Assembly (NCBI GenBank): GCA_947501935.1
Contig: CANMXU010000023.1
Coordinates: 21,422-85,421 of the forward strand
Reading direction: 5' to 3'
Source: an uncultured Alteromonadaceae bacterium
GTDB lineage: Bacteria > Pseudomonadota > Gammaproteobacteria > Enterobacterales > Alteromonadaceae
Length of the DNA stretch: 64,000 nt
Positions 25,142 through 33,994 of the stretch are shown here, piece by piece. The first letter of the stretch is position 1; each line of letters begins with the position of its first letter. The notes beneath the pieces are model-generated. The model saw only the letters and a list, made by a program, of their open reading frames with translations, had not been told where the DNA came from and searched no databases. The position numbers were made by a program, and so were the translations under genes.

Positions 25142-25190
25142 TTTTAACTTTTAACTTTTAGCTTTTAGCTTTTAGCTTTTAGCTTTTAGC
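25142..25190. repeat. Seven-copy heptanucleotide tandem repeat
   Basis: Two TTTTAAC units and five TTTTAGC units run without a gap from 25142 to 25190 and end next to the pilU stop codon (25191-25193 on the plus strand). The unit is not a multiple of three, and the array lies in the 3' untranslated region of pilU. Further related AGCTTTTAGC pieces lie just to the left (25115-25140). Confidence 0.92.
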
Positions 25191-26321
25191 TTACTTAAAC
25201 TCTTCGTTTTCTAAACCGTCAAGGGTTACACCACTTAACGCACCAACGCCGCCTTGATCATTACTTCTAAGTTTGATCATCAAGCGTAAGTCATTAGGTG
25301 AATCGGCATGATGAAGCGCATCAGCGTAATTAATTAAACCTTGTTGATAAAGGTTAAATAGCGCCTGATCAAAGGTTTGCATGCCCTGTTCAGTTGATTT
25401 TTCCATCACCTCTTTAATGCTGCCAACTTCACCTTTTTTGATCAATTCTGCGATATATGGCGAGTTCAGTAAAATTTCAATGGCAGCAACACGGCCATTG
25501 CCATCTCGGGTTGGCACTAATTGCTGAGCAATAACGCCGCGCAAGTTTAAGGCGAGATCAAACAACAATTTACCATGCTGCTCAGCAGGTACTAAATGCA
25601 TAATACGGTCAATGGCTTGGTTAGCGTTATTCGCATGCAGCGTAGCAATACACAAATGCCCAGTTTCAGCAAAACTTAAGGCATGCTCCATTATTTCTTG
25701 GCTACGAATTTCACCAATGAGAATAACGTCAGGCGCTTGGCGTAACGAGCTTTTTAACGCCGCGTCAAAACTTTCAGTATCCAGCCCAACTTCTCGTTGG
25801 GTGATCATGCTTTTGCCATGCTCATGAACAAATTCAACCGGGTCTTCAATGGTTAAAATATGGCCGCGAGCGTTATGATTACGATAACCGATTAATGACG
25901 CCATAGAGGTTGATTTACCGGTACCGGTGCCACCAACAAACAGCACTAAACCGCGTTTAGACATCACCACATCTTTGAGTACAGACGGTAAGCCAAGTTC
26001 GTCTGAGTCTGGAATTTCAGTAACAATACGGCGAATAACCATACCGGCCATATCGCGCTGCCAAAAAGCTGAAACACGAAATCGACCAATGTCGTCAATA
26101 GAAATGGCGAAGTTACATTCTTTCTCGCTGTCAAACTGTAACTTTTGTTTTTCGTTCATCGCATCGTGAACTAAAGCTAAAGACTGTTCAGCCGACAAAC
26201 TTTGCTCATCAATAGGTACTAACTCTCCGTTAATTTTGGCACTAACGGGGAGTTTTGCAGTAACAAACATGTCTGATGCATCTTTTTGCACCATTTTTTC
26301 TAATAAGTCATGGAAATTCAT
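25191..26321 (-). CDS. pilU: Type IV pilus retraction ATPase PilU
   Basis: This 376-aa secretion-type ATPase has Walker A GGTGTGKST at 130-138, an Asp-box with ILTIEDPVEFVHEHGKS, Walker B LRQAPDVILIGEIRSQEIM and a His-box AETGHLCIATLHANNA. PilU is an accessory retraction motor that works with PilT. It is longer than PilT and has the PilU-type C-terminal tail. It lies 63 bp downstream of pilT on the same strand, so both are probably co-transcribed. Confidence 0.95.
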   Translation of the reverse strand: MNFHDLLEKMVQKDASDMFVTAKLPVSAKINGELVPIDEQSLSAEQSLALVHDAMNEKQKLQFDSEKECNFAISIDDIGRFRVSAFWQRDMAGMVIRRIVTEIPDSDELGLPSVLKDVVMSKRGLVLFVGGTGTGKSTSMASLIGYRNHNARGHILTIEDPVEFVHEHGKSMITQREVGLDTESFDAALKSSLRQAPDVILIGEIRSQEIMEHALSFAETGHLCIATLHANNANQAIDRIMHLVPAEQHGKLLFDLALNLRGVIAQQLVPTRDGNGRVAAIEILLNSPYIAELIKKGEVGSIKEVMEKSTEQGMQTFDQALFNLYQQGLINYADALHHADSPNDLRLMIKLRSNDQGGVGALSGVTLDGLENEEFK

Positions 26322-26384
26322 TTGTCTTACCTTAAAGCACTACAACTAATTAAGTGCCTAATTAATAAAAGGTTATGAGAAGTT

Positions 26385-27428
26385 TTAAAAATTCTTAAAC
26401 TGGCCTTTATCAACGGCTTTATCCATTGCATCTTGCTTAGAAATCAAGCCACGATTAACCAAGCCTTGTAAACATTGATCCATAGTTTGCATACCGTTTG
26501 ACATCCCGGTTTGAATCGCTGAATACATTTGCGCAATTTTATCTTCACGGATCAAGTTTCTAATTGCTGGCACGCCGATCATAATTTCATGCGCCGCCAC
26601 TCGGCCCCCGCCAACTTTCTTCACTAGCGTTTGAGAAATAACTGCACGCAGTGATTCAGATAACATTGAACGCACCATAGATTTTTCTTCCGCAGGGAAT
26701 ACATCAATAATACGGTCAATGGTTTTTGGCGCTGAGGTGGTATGCAAGGTACCAAAAACTAAATGCCCCGTTTCTGCAGCGGTCATGGCTAATCGTATGG
26801 TTTCCAAATCACGCATTTCACCAACTAAGATAACATCGGGATCTTCACGTAATGCTGAACGTAAAGCATTACTAAAACTTAAGGTATCGCGGTGTACTTC
26901 CCGTTGGTTAATCAAACACATTTTATTTTCATGAACAAATTCGATTGGATCTTCAATCGTTAAAATATGGTGATACTTGTTACTATTAATATAGTCGACC
27001 ATGGCGGCAAGTGTCGTTGATTTACCCGAGCCCGTTGGCCCTGTCACTAAAACTAAGCCGCGCGGGGTATCAGAAATATCACGAAAAATATCGGGACAAC
27101 CTAAATCATCAAGCGATAATATTTTACTTGGGATGGTACGAAATACCGCTGAAGGACCACGATTTTGATTAAAAGCATTTACCCTGAAACGAGCCAGGTT
27201 AGGCACTTCAAACGAGAAATCAACCTCTAAATTTTCTTCATATTCTTTACGCTGGCGGTCATTCATTATGTCATAAACCAAGGCGTTAACATCTTTAGCA
27301 TCAAAAGCAGGTATGTTAAGCTTGCGCACATCACCGTCTACACGAATTGAAGGCGGCACACCGGTTGATAAATGTAAGTCAGATGCATTATTTTGCACAC
27401 TGAACGCTAATAATTCGGTAATATCCAT
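26385..27428 (-). CDS. pilT: Type IV pilus retraction ATPase PilT
   Basis: This 347-aa hexameric ATPase powers pilus retraction and twitching motility. Walker A is GPTGSGKST at 130-138. Other motifs are ILTIEDPIEFVHENKMCLINQREV, LREDPDVILVGEMRDLETI and the PilT AIRNLIREDKIAQMYSAIQTG segment. It is divergent from yggS with 59 bp between them, the arrangement found in many gammaproteobacteria. Confidence 0.97.
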   Translation of the reverse strand: MDITELLAFSVQNNASDLHLSTGVPPSIRVDGDVRKLNIPAFDAKDVNALVYDIMNDRQRKEYEENLEVDFSFEVPNLARFRVNAFNQNRGPSAVFRTIPSKILSLDDLGCPDIFRDISDTPRGLVLVTGPTGSGKSTTLAAMVDYINSNKYHHILTIEDPIEFVHENKMCLINQREVHRDTLSFSNALRSALREDPDVILVGEMRDLETIRLAMTAAETGHLVFGTLHTTSAPKTIDRIIDVFPAEEKSMVRSMLSESLRAVISQTLVKKVGGGRVAAHEIMIGVPAIRNLIREDKIAQMYSAIQTGMSNGMQTMDQCLQGLVNRGLISKQDAMDKAVDKGQFKNF

Positions 27429-27487
27429 ACAAACCTCTTAATCAAATGTAATGAATGCCCGCTTGGGGCTTTTTATAAGTTTAACTC

Positions 27488-28162
27488 ATGACTGATATTA
27501 AAAATAACCTCTGCCAGATAAAACAGCAAATATCGCATCTTTGTCAGCAAAGCTCTAGAGCAAATAACGCGGTAACTTTATTAGCTGTCAGTAAAACTAA
27601 ACCTTCACTAGCCATTGAACAAGCCTACCAAGCCGGACAAAGAGCCTTTGGTGAAAACTATGTGCAAGAAGCAGTAGAAAAAGTTCAGCAATTAAGTCAT
27701 TTAGCTGATATTTCTTGGCATTTTATTGGCCCTATTCAATCGAATAAAACCAAACACATTGCCGAACACTTTGCTTGGGTTCATAGCGTTGAGCGAGAAA
27801 AAATTGCCATGCGTTTAAATGAACATAGGTCGAATCAAGATACTCCGCTAAACGTTTGTTTACAAGTGAATATTAGCCAAGAACAGACAAAATCAGGGAT
27901 TGATAAAAGTGAGTTATTCGCCCTCGCTGAAATTGTGCACAACTGCGAGAATTTATCGCTGCGTGGCATAATGGCGATACCTGAAAAAAATGCGCCTTTA
28001 AGTACTTATCAAACCATGCATGAGTTGTTTTTATCATTAAAGGCCAAATATAACAGTGTAGATACATTGTCGATGGGCATGTCGAACGATATGAGTGAGG
28101 CAATTGCATCAGGCTCAACTATGGTGCGCGTAGGTAGTGCTATTTTTGGTGCTAGAAATTAA
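27488..28162 (+). CDS. yggS: PLP homeostasis protein (YggS/PLPBP)
   Basis: This 224-aa protein has the alanine-racemase-like barrel fold. It has the PLP-lysine motif LLAVSKTKPSLAIEQAY, FGENYVQEAVEKVQ, WHFIGPIQSNKTKHIA, VNISQEQTKSGI and LSMGMSNDMSEAIASGSTMVRVGSAIFGAR. The family keeps pyridoxal phosphate levels in balance and has no known catalytic activity. It is followed by proC after 25 bp, as in other proteobacteria. Confidence 0.96.
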   Translation: MTDIKNNLCQIKQQISHLCQQSSRANNAVTLLAVSKTKPSLAIEQAYQAGQRAFGENYVQEAVEKVQQLSHLADISWHFIGPIQSNKTKHIAEHFAWVHSVEREKIAMRLNEHRSNQDTPLNVCLQVNISQEQTKSGIDKSELFALAEIVHNCENLSLRGIMAIPEKNAPLSTYQTMHELFLSLKAKYNSVDTLSMGMSNDMSEAIASGSTMVRVGSAIFGARN

Positions 28163-28187
28163 TTAATAAAATACCCCTAGGGAAATT

Positions 28188-29006
28188 ATGAACAAAGTTG
28201 CATTTATTGGCGCTGGTAACATGAACGCTGGCGTTATTGGTGGTTTAGTCGGCTCAGGTTTTACCGCTGAAAATATTATTGTTTCAAATCCATCGCCAGA
28301 AAAACGCGTTGCGCTAAAAGCGAAATTGGGCATTAATGAAACCGCTGATAACATTGAAGCAGCCAACTTTGCTGACACCATTGTGTTAGGGGTTAAACCT
28401 CATCTAATCGCCGATGTTTGCCAAGAAATTGCTAAGCAAGTAGATATATCCAATAAATGCTTTATCTCGGTTGCCGCCGGCTGCACCTTAGCGCAAATTC
28501 AAAAAGCTTTAGGCGCTAACACTGCCGTTGTCCGCACTATGCCCAATACGCCATCACAATTAGGCTTAGGCATGACTGGCATGTTTGCCTCACCACAAGT
28601 AAACACTGAGCAAAAAGCTTTTTCCGAGTCGTTAATGCTAGCCGCCGGTGAAATTGTTTGGCTTGCTCAAGAACATCAAATTGACCACATCATTGCGTTA
28701 TCAGGCTCTGGGCCTGCTTACTTTTTCCTCTTTATGGAAGCAATGGAAAAACAAGCCCGTGAATATGGTTTTGACCAAGCGATGAGCCGTAAAATAGTGC
28801 AACAAACCGCATTAGGCGCAGCGAGCATGGTGGTTGAAAACCCTGAACTTTCCATCAGTCAGTTACGCGAAAATGTAACCTCTAAAGGTGGTACTACCCA
28901 AGCGGCGTTAAAAACCTTTACTGACGGCGGTTTGCCACAATTGGTAACAAATGCAATGAGCTCTGCTGTGGCTAGAGCTCAAGAAATAGCGCAAAATAAC
29001 GATTAA
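28188..29006 (+). CDS. proC: Pyrroline-5-carboxylate reductase
   Basis: This 272-aa enzyme catalyses the last step of proline synthesis with NAD(P)H. The N-terminal Rossmann motif is VAFIGAGNMNAGVIGG. The C-terminal dimerisation domain has the family signature ALSGSGPAYFFLFMEAM, then VTSKGGTTQAALKTF. Length is normal. It lies in the operon yggS-proC-yggT. Confidence 0.97.
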   Translation: MNKVAFIGAGNMNAGVIGGLVGSGFTAENIIVSNPSPEKRVALKAKLGINETADNIEAANFADTIVLGVKPHLIADVCQEIAKQVDISNKCFISVAAGCTLAQIQKALGANTAVVRTMPNTPSQLGLGMTGMFASPQVNTEQKAFSESLMLAAGEIVWLAQEHQIDHIIALSGSGPAYFFLFMEAMEKQAREYGFDQAMSRKIVQQTALGAASMVVENPELSISQLRENVTSKGGTTQAALKTFTDGGLPQLVTNAMSSAVARAQEIAQNND

Positions 29007-29072
29007 TATATTTCCCCTTATTGCTATAACGTTAATAGCAGTAAGGTTTTTATCATTCCATCGGAGAAAAAA

Positions 29073-29621
29073 ATGGAAGCTGTAAATTATTTGCTCAAGT
29101 TCGCTTTTGATACTTTTTTAATGATCCTCATTATGCGTGTTTGGCTACAATGGGTTCGTGCTGACTTTTACAACCCGCTTAGCCAGTTCATTGTAAAAGT
29201 AAGTAACCCTTTAGTTACGCCAATGCGTCGTATTATTCCTAGCTTAGGCGGTTTAGATTTAGCAACTATCGTACTGGCGTATTTGGTTGGTGTATTAGCT
29301 TTTATTATCATCCCTGCTTTAAATGGCGGTCCGGTTGATTTTATTTTAGCAGCTTACTTAGGTTTGCTTTTTGTTATTAAACAAGCCGGTATTTTACTGT
29401 TTATTATCATGCTTGTTATGGCGTTAATGAGCTGGGTAGTACAAGGTTATAACCCAACTCAAGTGGTATTCCATCAACTCACTGAACCTTTTTTGCGCCC
29501 AATCAGGTCTATTATTCCAAGTATTGGTGGTTTAGATTTATCGGTATTAATTGCCTTTTTATTGCTTAATGTAATTAATATCTTTTTATCAGGCTCATTG
29601 CCTTATTGGGCAATTATTTAG
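29073..29621 (+). CDS. yggT: YggT family membrane protein
   Basis: This 182-aa inner-membrane protein has two copies of the YggT module. The first (MEAVNYLLKFAFDTFLMILIMRVWLQW, NPLVTPMRRIIPSLGGLDLATI) and the second (ILLFIIMLVMALMSW, LTEPFLRPIRSIIPSIGGLDLSVL) share the R-R-I-I-P-S-x-G-G-L-D motif. The family is linked to osmotic stress and, in some bacteria, to cell-division placement. It follows proC. Confidence 0.94.
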   Translation: MEAVNYLLKFAFDTFLMILIMRVWLQWVRADFYNPLSQFIVKVSNPLVTPMRRIIPSLGGLDLATIVLAYLVGVLAFIIIPALNGGPVDFILAAYLGLLFVIKQAGILLFIIMLVMALMSWVVQGYNPTQVVFHQLTEPFLRPIRSIIPSIGGLDLSVLIAFLLLNVINIFLSGSLPYWAII

Positions 29622-29706
29622 TTTAGGCATTGCCCACAAAATACGCATATGCAAAGAATGGCTTATACTTAATAAGCAATGGTTCAGTGTGATAAAGGAA
29701 CAACTG

Positions 29707-30144
29707 ATGAAACATATATTTAAATCGCTAATGGTAGTAGCGCTGCTAGCTGGCTTTATCAGCTCGGCTAGTGCAGAGAACATGAAAAAACTTGGTTCGT
29801 TTAATGTCCATTACATGGCTATTGGCGCAACTTTTTTAACGCCTGAAATTGCTAAAACTTACGGTATTGAGCGCAGTCGCTATAATGGTTTAATTAATAT
29901 TTCAGTGCTTGATAACAGTCAAAAATCTACACCTGCAAAATCGGTAAAAATTACTGGTACTGCTCGTAATGATATTGGCCAAATTAAAACCTTAGACTTT
30001 GACGAAGTTAAAGAAGGACAAGCCATTTATTATTTGTCGCAGCTTAAATACAGCGATGAAGAAACCTTTTATTTTGACATCACCATAAGTGACGGCAAAG
30101 AAAGCCATAATTTAAAATTTACGCAAAAGTTTTACGTCGACTAA
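29707..30144 (+). CDS. DUF4426 periplasmic protein
   Basis: This protein of about 145 aa has a signal peptide (MKHIFKSLMVVALLAGFISSASA) and one DUF4426 domain (KLGSFNVHYMAIGATFLTPEIAKTYGI...). The longer frame from GTG 29689 has no suitable site, whereas ATG 29707 has AAGGA upstream, so 29707 is preferred. Genes of this family sit between yggT and rdgB in many gammaproteobacteria; the role is unknown, and secretion to the periplasm is predicted. It ends before a strong terminator. Confidence 0.85.
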   Translation: MKHIFKSLMVVALLAGFISSASAENMKKLGSFNVHYMAIGATFLTPEIAKTYGIERSRYNGLINISVLDNSQKSTPAKSVKITGTARNDIGQIKTLDFDEVKEGQAIYYLSQLKYSDEETFYFDITISDGKESHNLKFTQKFYVD

Positions 30145-30170
30145 CTTAGTCAGCAAAACTTCTTAGCTTT

Positions 30171-30212
30171 AAAAGGCATTAGCAGTTAATGATAAATGCT
30201 AATGCCTTTTTT
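30171..30212 (+). terminator. Strong intrinsic terminator after the DUF4426 gene
   Basis: A perfect 14-bp stem, AAAAGGCATTAGCA (30171-30184) with TGCTAATGCCTTTT (30197-30210), is followed by more T. It ends the yggS-proC-yggT-DUF4426 operon and overlaps the upstream part of a longer rdgB frame, which argues against a start at 30189. Confidence 0.95.
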
Positions 30213-30296
30213 ATTTCCACCGCTCACTTATACCCATTTATCACGCTTTCAGGTATTATTGCCGCCAATATTATCCTCATAATCAAAGAAATATTT

Positions 30297-30884
30297 ATGT
30301 CTACTATCGTGCTCGCCACCGGCAACCAAGGCAAAGTAAAAGAATTAGCGCATTTACTTGGCGCTCAGAACATTAATGTTGTTCCGCAAAGTGATTTTAA
30401 TGTTGAAGATGCTGACGAAACCGGCACCACTTTTGTTGAAAACGCGATAATTAAAGCGCGCCACGCTGCAAAAATTACCGGCCTGCCCGCAATTGCTGAT
30501 GACTCAGGTTTAGAAGTTGATGCATTACAAGGTGCTCCGGGGATTTATTCAGCGCGTTATGCTGGTGAAAATGCTAGTGATGACGACAATACCAATAAGC
30601 TTTTAACGGCTCTAGAAAATACTCCTGATAATGAACGTAGTGCACGTTTTCATTGTGTTTTAGTGTATATGAAACATCACCTAGACCCAACGCCGATTAT
30701 TTGTCATGGCGTGTGGGAAGGTACTATTGGCCGTGAAAAATTTGGTGAGCAAGGTTTTGGTTACGATCCAGTATTTTGGCAAGCTGATTTACAAATGAGC
30801 TCAGCACAACTTCCGCGTGATATTAAAAATGCCTTAAGTCATCGCGGCAAAGCCTTGGCTCAATTAGTTAAGCATTTCGAGTAA
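30297..30884 (+). CDS. rdgB: XTP/dITP diphosphatase (RdgB/HAM1)
   Basis: This protein of about 195 aa removes non-canonical purine nucleotides (ITP, XTP, dITP). Motifs are IVLATGNQGKVKEL, FVENAIIKARHAAKITGLPAIADDSGLEVDAL, GAPGIYSARYAG, FGEQGFGYDPVFW and ALSHRGKAL. The frame is open from 30189, but ATG 30297 gives the family's normal start, and the upstream part coincides with the terminator. It is followed directly by hemW. Confidence 0.96.
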   Translation: MSTIVLATGNQGKVKELAHLLGAQNINVVPQSDFNVEDADETGTTFVENAIIKARHAAKITGLPAIADDSGLEVDALQGAPGIYSARYAGENASDDDNTNKLLTALENTPDNERSARFHCVLVYMKHHLDPTPIICHGVWEGTIGREKFGEQGFGYDPVFWQADLQMSSAQLPRDIKNALSHRGKALAQLVKHFE

Positions 30885-32042
30885 TTGGCCTTGTTAATAA
30901 ATCCGCCGCTTTCCCTTTATATTCACATACCTTGGTGTGTGCAAAAATGTCCGTATTGTGACTTTAATTCTCATAGTCTTAAAGAAGTTATTCCTGAAGA
31001 TGATTATGTGAAAGCGCTAATTGCTGATTTAGACGCCGACATTGAAAAGTTTCAATTAACCAGCCGCCCACTACATAGTATTTTTATTGGCGGCGGCACC
31101 CCTAGCCTATTTTCTTCGTCAGCAATAAAAGCATTACTTGAGCAAGTATTAGCGCGTTTTGAGCATGATGAAAACATTGAGATAACCTTAGAAGCTAACC
31201 CCGGCACAGTAGAAGCTGACAAGTTTATTGGCTTTGCTAAAGCCGGTGTTTCAAGATTATCGATTGGCGTGCAAAGTTTTTCATCAGATAAACTAATAAA
31301 ACTTGGCCGTATACACGACAGTGACCAAGCCGTTACCGCCGCGCAATTGGCAAAAACCTGTGGCGTAAAAAGTTTTAATTTAGACCTAATGCACGGCTTA
31401 CCCCAGCAAAGTGTTGAGCATGCTTTAGATGACTTGAAAAAGGCGATTGCCCTGAATCCTGATCATATTTCATGGTATCAACTGACCATAGAGCCCAATA
31501 CTGCATTTCATTCTAAACCGCCAACCTTACCGCAAGACGAAGTGCTATGGGATATTCAAGACCAAGGCATGCAGTTGTTAAGCGCTGCTGGTTATCAGCA
31601 ATATGAAATTTCAGCCTATACCAAAAACAATAAACACTGTCAGCATAACCTTAATTATTGGCGTTTTGGTGATTACCTAGGCATTGGCTGTGGCGCACAC
31701 GGAAAAATTACTGATACCAAAGAACAGACAATATATCGCACCATTAAAGTAAAACATCCAAAAGGTTATTTAGACCAAAGCCGCGAATACCTTGATCATT
31801 TAAAGCAAGTGAGTGTTGAAGAGCTACCATTTGAATTTATGATGAACCAATTACGCTTGCAAGAATCGTTTTCATTAACTGACTTTGAACAAGCAACCGG
31901 CCTAAGTAGCGAAACAATTGCAGCGAAGTTACAGCTAGCAGAGCAAAAGCAATTATTAAGCACAACTGAAAATGGCCAAGTTTGGCAGGTTACTCAGTTA
32001 GGTCATCGTTATTTAAATGATTTATTAGAGCTGTTCTTATGA
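30885..32042 (+). CDS. hemW: Radical SAM haem chaperone HemW
   Basis: This 385-aa protein resembles coproporphyrinogen III oxidase. It has the radical SAM cluster motif WCVQKCPYCDFNSH (CxxxCxxC), the GGGTPSLF SAM-binding motif, LEANPGTVE, RLSIGVQSF and the C-terminal HemW domain. The family binds haem and delivers it to respiratory enzymes. There is no ATG near the start; TTG 30885, abutting the rdgB stop, or TTG 30891 must be used, which suggests translational coupling with rdgB. Confidence 0.94.
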   Translation: MALLINPPLSLYIHIPWCVQKCPYCDFNSHSLKEVIPEDDYVKALIADLDADIEKFQLTSRPLHSIFIGGGTPSLFSSSAIKALLEQVLARFEHDENIEITLEANPGTVEADKFIGFAKAGVSRLSIGVQSFSSDKLIKLGRIHDSDQAVTAAQLAKTCGVKSFNLDLMHGLPQQSVEHALDDLKKAIALNPDHISWYQLTIEPNTAFHSKPPTLPQDEVLWDIQDQGMQLLSAAGYQQYEISAYTKNNKHCQHNLNYWRFGDYLGIGCGAHGKITDTKEQTIYRTIKVKHPKGYLDQSREYLDHLKQVSVEELPFEFMMNQLRLQESFSLTDFEQATGLSSETIAAKLQLAEQKQLLSTTENGQVWQVTQLGHRYLNDLLELFL

Positions 32043-32064
32043 GTGAAGTGTTGAGCGATTACCT

Positions 32065-32580
32065 ATGATTAAAGACGATAATTTTTTCATGCAACGCGCA
32101 TATGAATTAGCGCAACAAGCAGAAAGCTTTAATGAAATTCCTGTAGGTGCAGTTATTGTCGCTAATGGTGAAATTATTGGCGAAGGCTTTAATCAGTCAA
32201 TTATGCTAAACGACCCATCTGCTCATGCTGAAATGTTGGCAATAAGAGCTGCAGGCCAGCATTTACAAAACTATCGTATGCTCGATTGCACCTTATACGT
32301 AACTCTTGAGCCTTGCCCAATGTGCGCAGGTTTATTAGTGCATAGCCGAATAAAGCGCTTAGTTTACGCCAGCCCAGATTTAAAAACAGGCTCAGCCCAA
32401 AGTGTATTTAATTTAGTGCAAAGTGAATACTTGAATCATCAAGTAGAAGTAACTGAGGGAGTGATGGCAAAAGAGTGTAGTAGCATGTTATCGGCCTTTT
32501 TTAAAAGACGCCGCGCCGAGAAAAAGGCTCAGAAGAAGGCGGAGAAAAATGCTAAAAATAATAACGTTGTTAATGAATGA
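32065..32580 (+). CDS. tadA: tRNA-specific adenosine deaminase
   Basis: This 171-aa deaminase makes inosine at the wobble position (A34) of tRNA-Arg(ACG). Zinc-site motifs are HAEMLAIRAAG (His ligand and catalytic Glu) and EPCPMCAGLLVHSRI (two Cys ligands). It is active as a dimer. The C-terminus ends in a Lys-rich tail (RRRAEKKAQKKAEKNAKNN). It lies 22 bp after hemW. In related genomes tadA is close to mltF and purL, which here are separated from it by about 1.4 kb of accessory DNA. Confidence 0.97.
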   Translation: MIKDDNFFMQRAYELAQQAESFNEIPVGAVIVANGEIIGEGFNQSIMLNDPSAHAEMLAIRAAGQHLQNYRMLDCTLYVTLEPCPMCAGLLVHSRIKRLVYASPDLKTGSAQSVFNLVQSEYLNHQVEVTEGVMAKECSSMLSAFFKRRRAEKKAQKKAEKNAKNNNVVNE

Positions 32581-32741
32581 ATTAGCTAAGAACTCTTGCT
32601 ACGCAATCATTGAGTTATATTTTGCTTTCGCCCTATTAACTAAACAGAACTAATGACCTAAACAGAACTAAAACTCTTTTACCTGATATTGTCTAATATT
32701 TATTCTTTGTTAACTGTATCAACTTAATTGCTAAACTCGTT

Positions 32742-32873
32742 TTATGCTTCGGTGTTTTTCCCCTCTAATAATATGCTTTGGCTAAATTGTAAATGTCGAC
32801 GGTTTAACATTTTTGTATGATGTCGTTGCAATTGACGACGGCGTGTACTGGTGAATGATTTTTTAACTCTCAT
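32742..32873 (-). CDS. Small basic protein, 43 aa
   Basis: A 43-codon ORF runs from ATG 32873 to TAA at 32742. AAGG lies 8 bases upstream of the ATG. The peptide begins MRVKKSFTSTRRRQLQRHH and is rich in Arg, Lys and His with an acidic C-terminus (LLEGKNTEA). Charge and size suggest a nucleic-acid- or ribosome-binding peptide, but I do not recognise a family. It lies in a region otherwise without genes. Confidence 0.5.
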   Translation of the reverse strand: MRVKKSFTSTRRRQLQRHHTKMLNRRHLQFSQSILLEGKNTEA

Positions 32874-33109
32874 AATGCTTACCTTAAATTATCTGTATTT
32901 ATATGTTATTTAAATTAATTGTCTTAATTAATCGTTAATGTCTAATCAACATAACTGGTTTTAGGCTTGTTGATATAAATTCCGTAGCCTTGTAACAAAT
33001 TGTTGAATTTAAACACTCATTTGATTATTACCTATATTTATGACAATTAAATGACATTTAAAGTAAGGAATTGTTACCGCTGTTACAATTGACTTTTTAG
33101 GAGTTAAGA

Positions 33110-33239
33110 TTGACTAGAATATATAATCCGTTTAAAAAACAAACAAGGTGAAATTTATAAATATCCGCGAGCCAAATGGTTAAAACAAGCCGATGCAATT
33201 AAGCGAAGATTTCCGTATACAACTGTTATTATTAATTAA
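33110..33239 (+). pseudogene. Frameshifted mini-gene (A6 run)
   Basis: An AGGAG site (33099-33103) lies in front of TTG 33110, which reads MTRIYNPFKKQTR and then a stop. Skipping one A in the A6 run (33134-33139) gives one continuous frame to TAA 33237-33239, with residues KNKQGEIYKYPRAKWLKQAD and a tail IKRRFPYTTVIIN, about 42 aa in all. It could be a decayed gene, a sequence error or a slippage site. Function unknown. Confidence 0.4.
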
Positions 33240-33321
33240 TTTAACCTAAGTAGTGTTTAAAATCATCTATGCTAAACTTTAGCTACCTTAGTAAAATAAG
33301 TAAACTTAAGAGGATATATTG

Positions 33322-33963
33322 ATGCGGTTAGTATTTATGTGTTTGTTCCTATTCTGTAGCAATGTATTGGCACAAGAGCGCCCCTTAACGGTACTAGTTA
33401 CCCACTTTCCCCCTTTCGTTAACATGAATTCACCATCTGCAGGTGTATCTTGGAAGTTATTACGTGACTTTGCTGCTAGTAAAGGCGTTATTATTGAAGC
33501 TCAATATTTACCAACGGCAAGATTGCTCAAACATATCGCCACAGGAGATTGGCAAGCAACTATTGTTGCTGTAAATAAAGATACCGAAGGACTAGTTAAA
33601 GTTAAATATGCAGACAAAATGGTTAGGTATGGTTTGCTAGTTAAGCATCAAAAACCTCTTGTGCTAAACGGCTTGCATATTAGCACACTGAGAAGTGCAG
33701 GTTTGAGCACTATACAAGAATACTTAACTAAGCAAGGTGCGATTATTTCTGAAGTTAATACTCTACAGCAAGCCTACTTAATGTATGAAGCTGGTCGTGT
33801 TGATGCGGTGCTTGGGGTAACTATGGATGGAAAAGCCCTAGGAATGCCAAATTTAGCAGAATATAAAATGGCGACAGAATTAGCCGAAATCCCGTTTGTA
33901 TTATCAATAAATAAGGAAAACCCTTTGGCATTATCAGCTTATAATAAGTTAATAATGCCCTAA
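33322..33963 (+). CDS. Periplasmic solute-binding protein-like (family 3 type)
   Basis: This protein of about 213 aa has a signal peptide (MRLVFMCLFLFCSNVLAQ) and a substrate-binding fold of the amino-acid-binding family 3 type (RPLTVLVTHFPPFVN... and LLKHIATGDWQATIVAV). No permease or ATPase gene is adjacent, so it may act as a sensor or scavenging protein. ATG 33322 is preferred over TTG 33319; AGAGG lies upstream. It converges on mltF. Confidence 0.75.
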   Translation: MRLVFMCLFLFCSNVLAQERPLTVLVTHFPPFVNMNSPSAGVSWKLLRDFAASKGVIIEAQYLPTARLLKHIATGDWQATIVAVNKDTEGLVKVKYADKMVRYGLLVKHQKPLVLNGLHISTLRSAGLSTIQEYLTKQGAIISEVNTLQQAYLMYEAGRVDAVLGVTMDGKALGMPNLAEYKMATELAEIPFVLSINKENPLALSAYNKLIMP

Positions 33964-33994
33964 ATTTTCGGCGTAAAAATTCAATTTAACCATG

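Noticed and set aside
25142..25190. Heptad repeats as a CRISPR array
   Set aside because: Units are seven bases without spacers, so this is a simple tandem repeat.
30189..30296. N-terminal extension of rdgB
   Set aside because: It overlaps a strong terminator, is not family-like, and ATG 30297 gives the normal N-terminus.
33110..33239. Programmed -1 frameshift at the A6 run
   Set aside because: The downstream frame needs a +1 shift (or one A fewer), which does not fit a -1 slippery heptamer; no stimulatory hairpin was seen.
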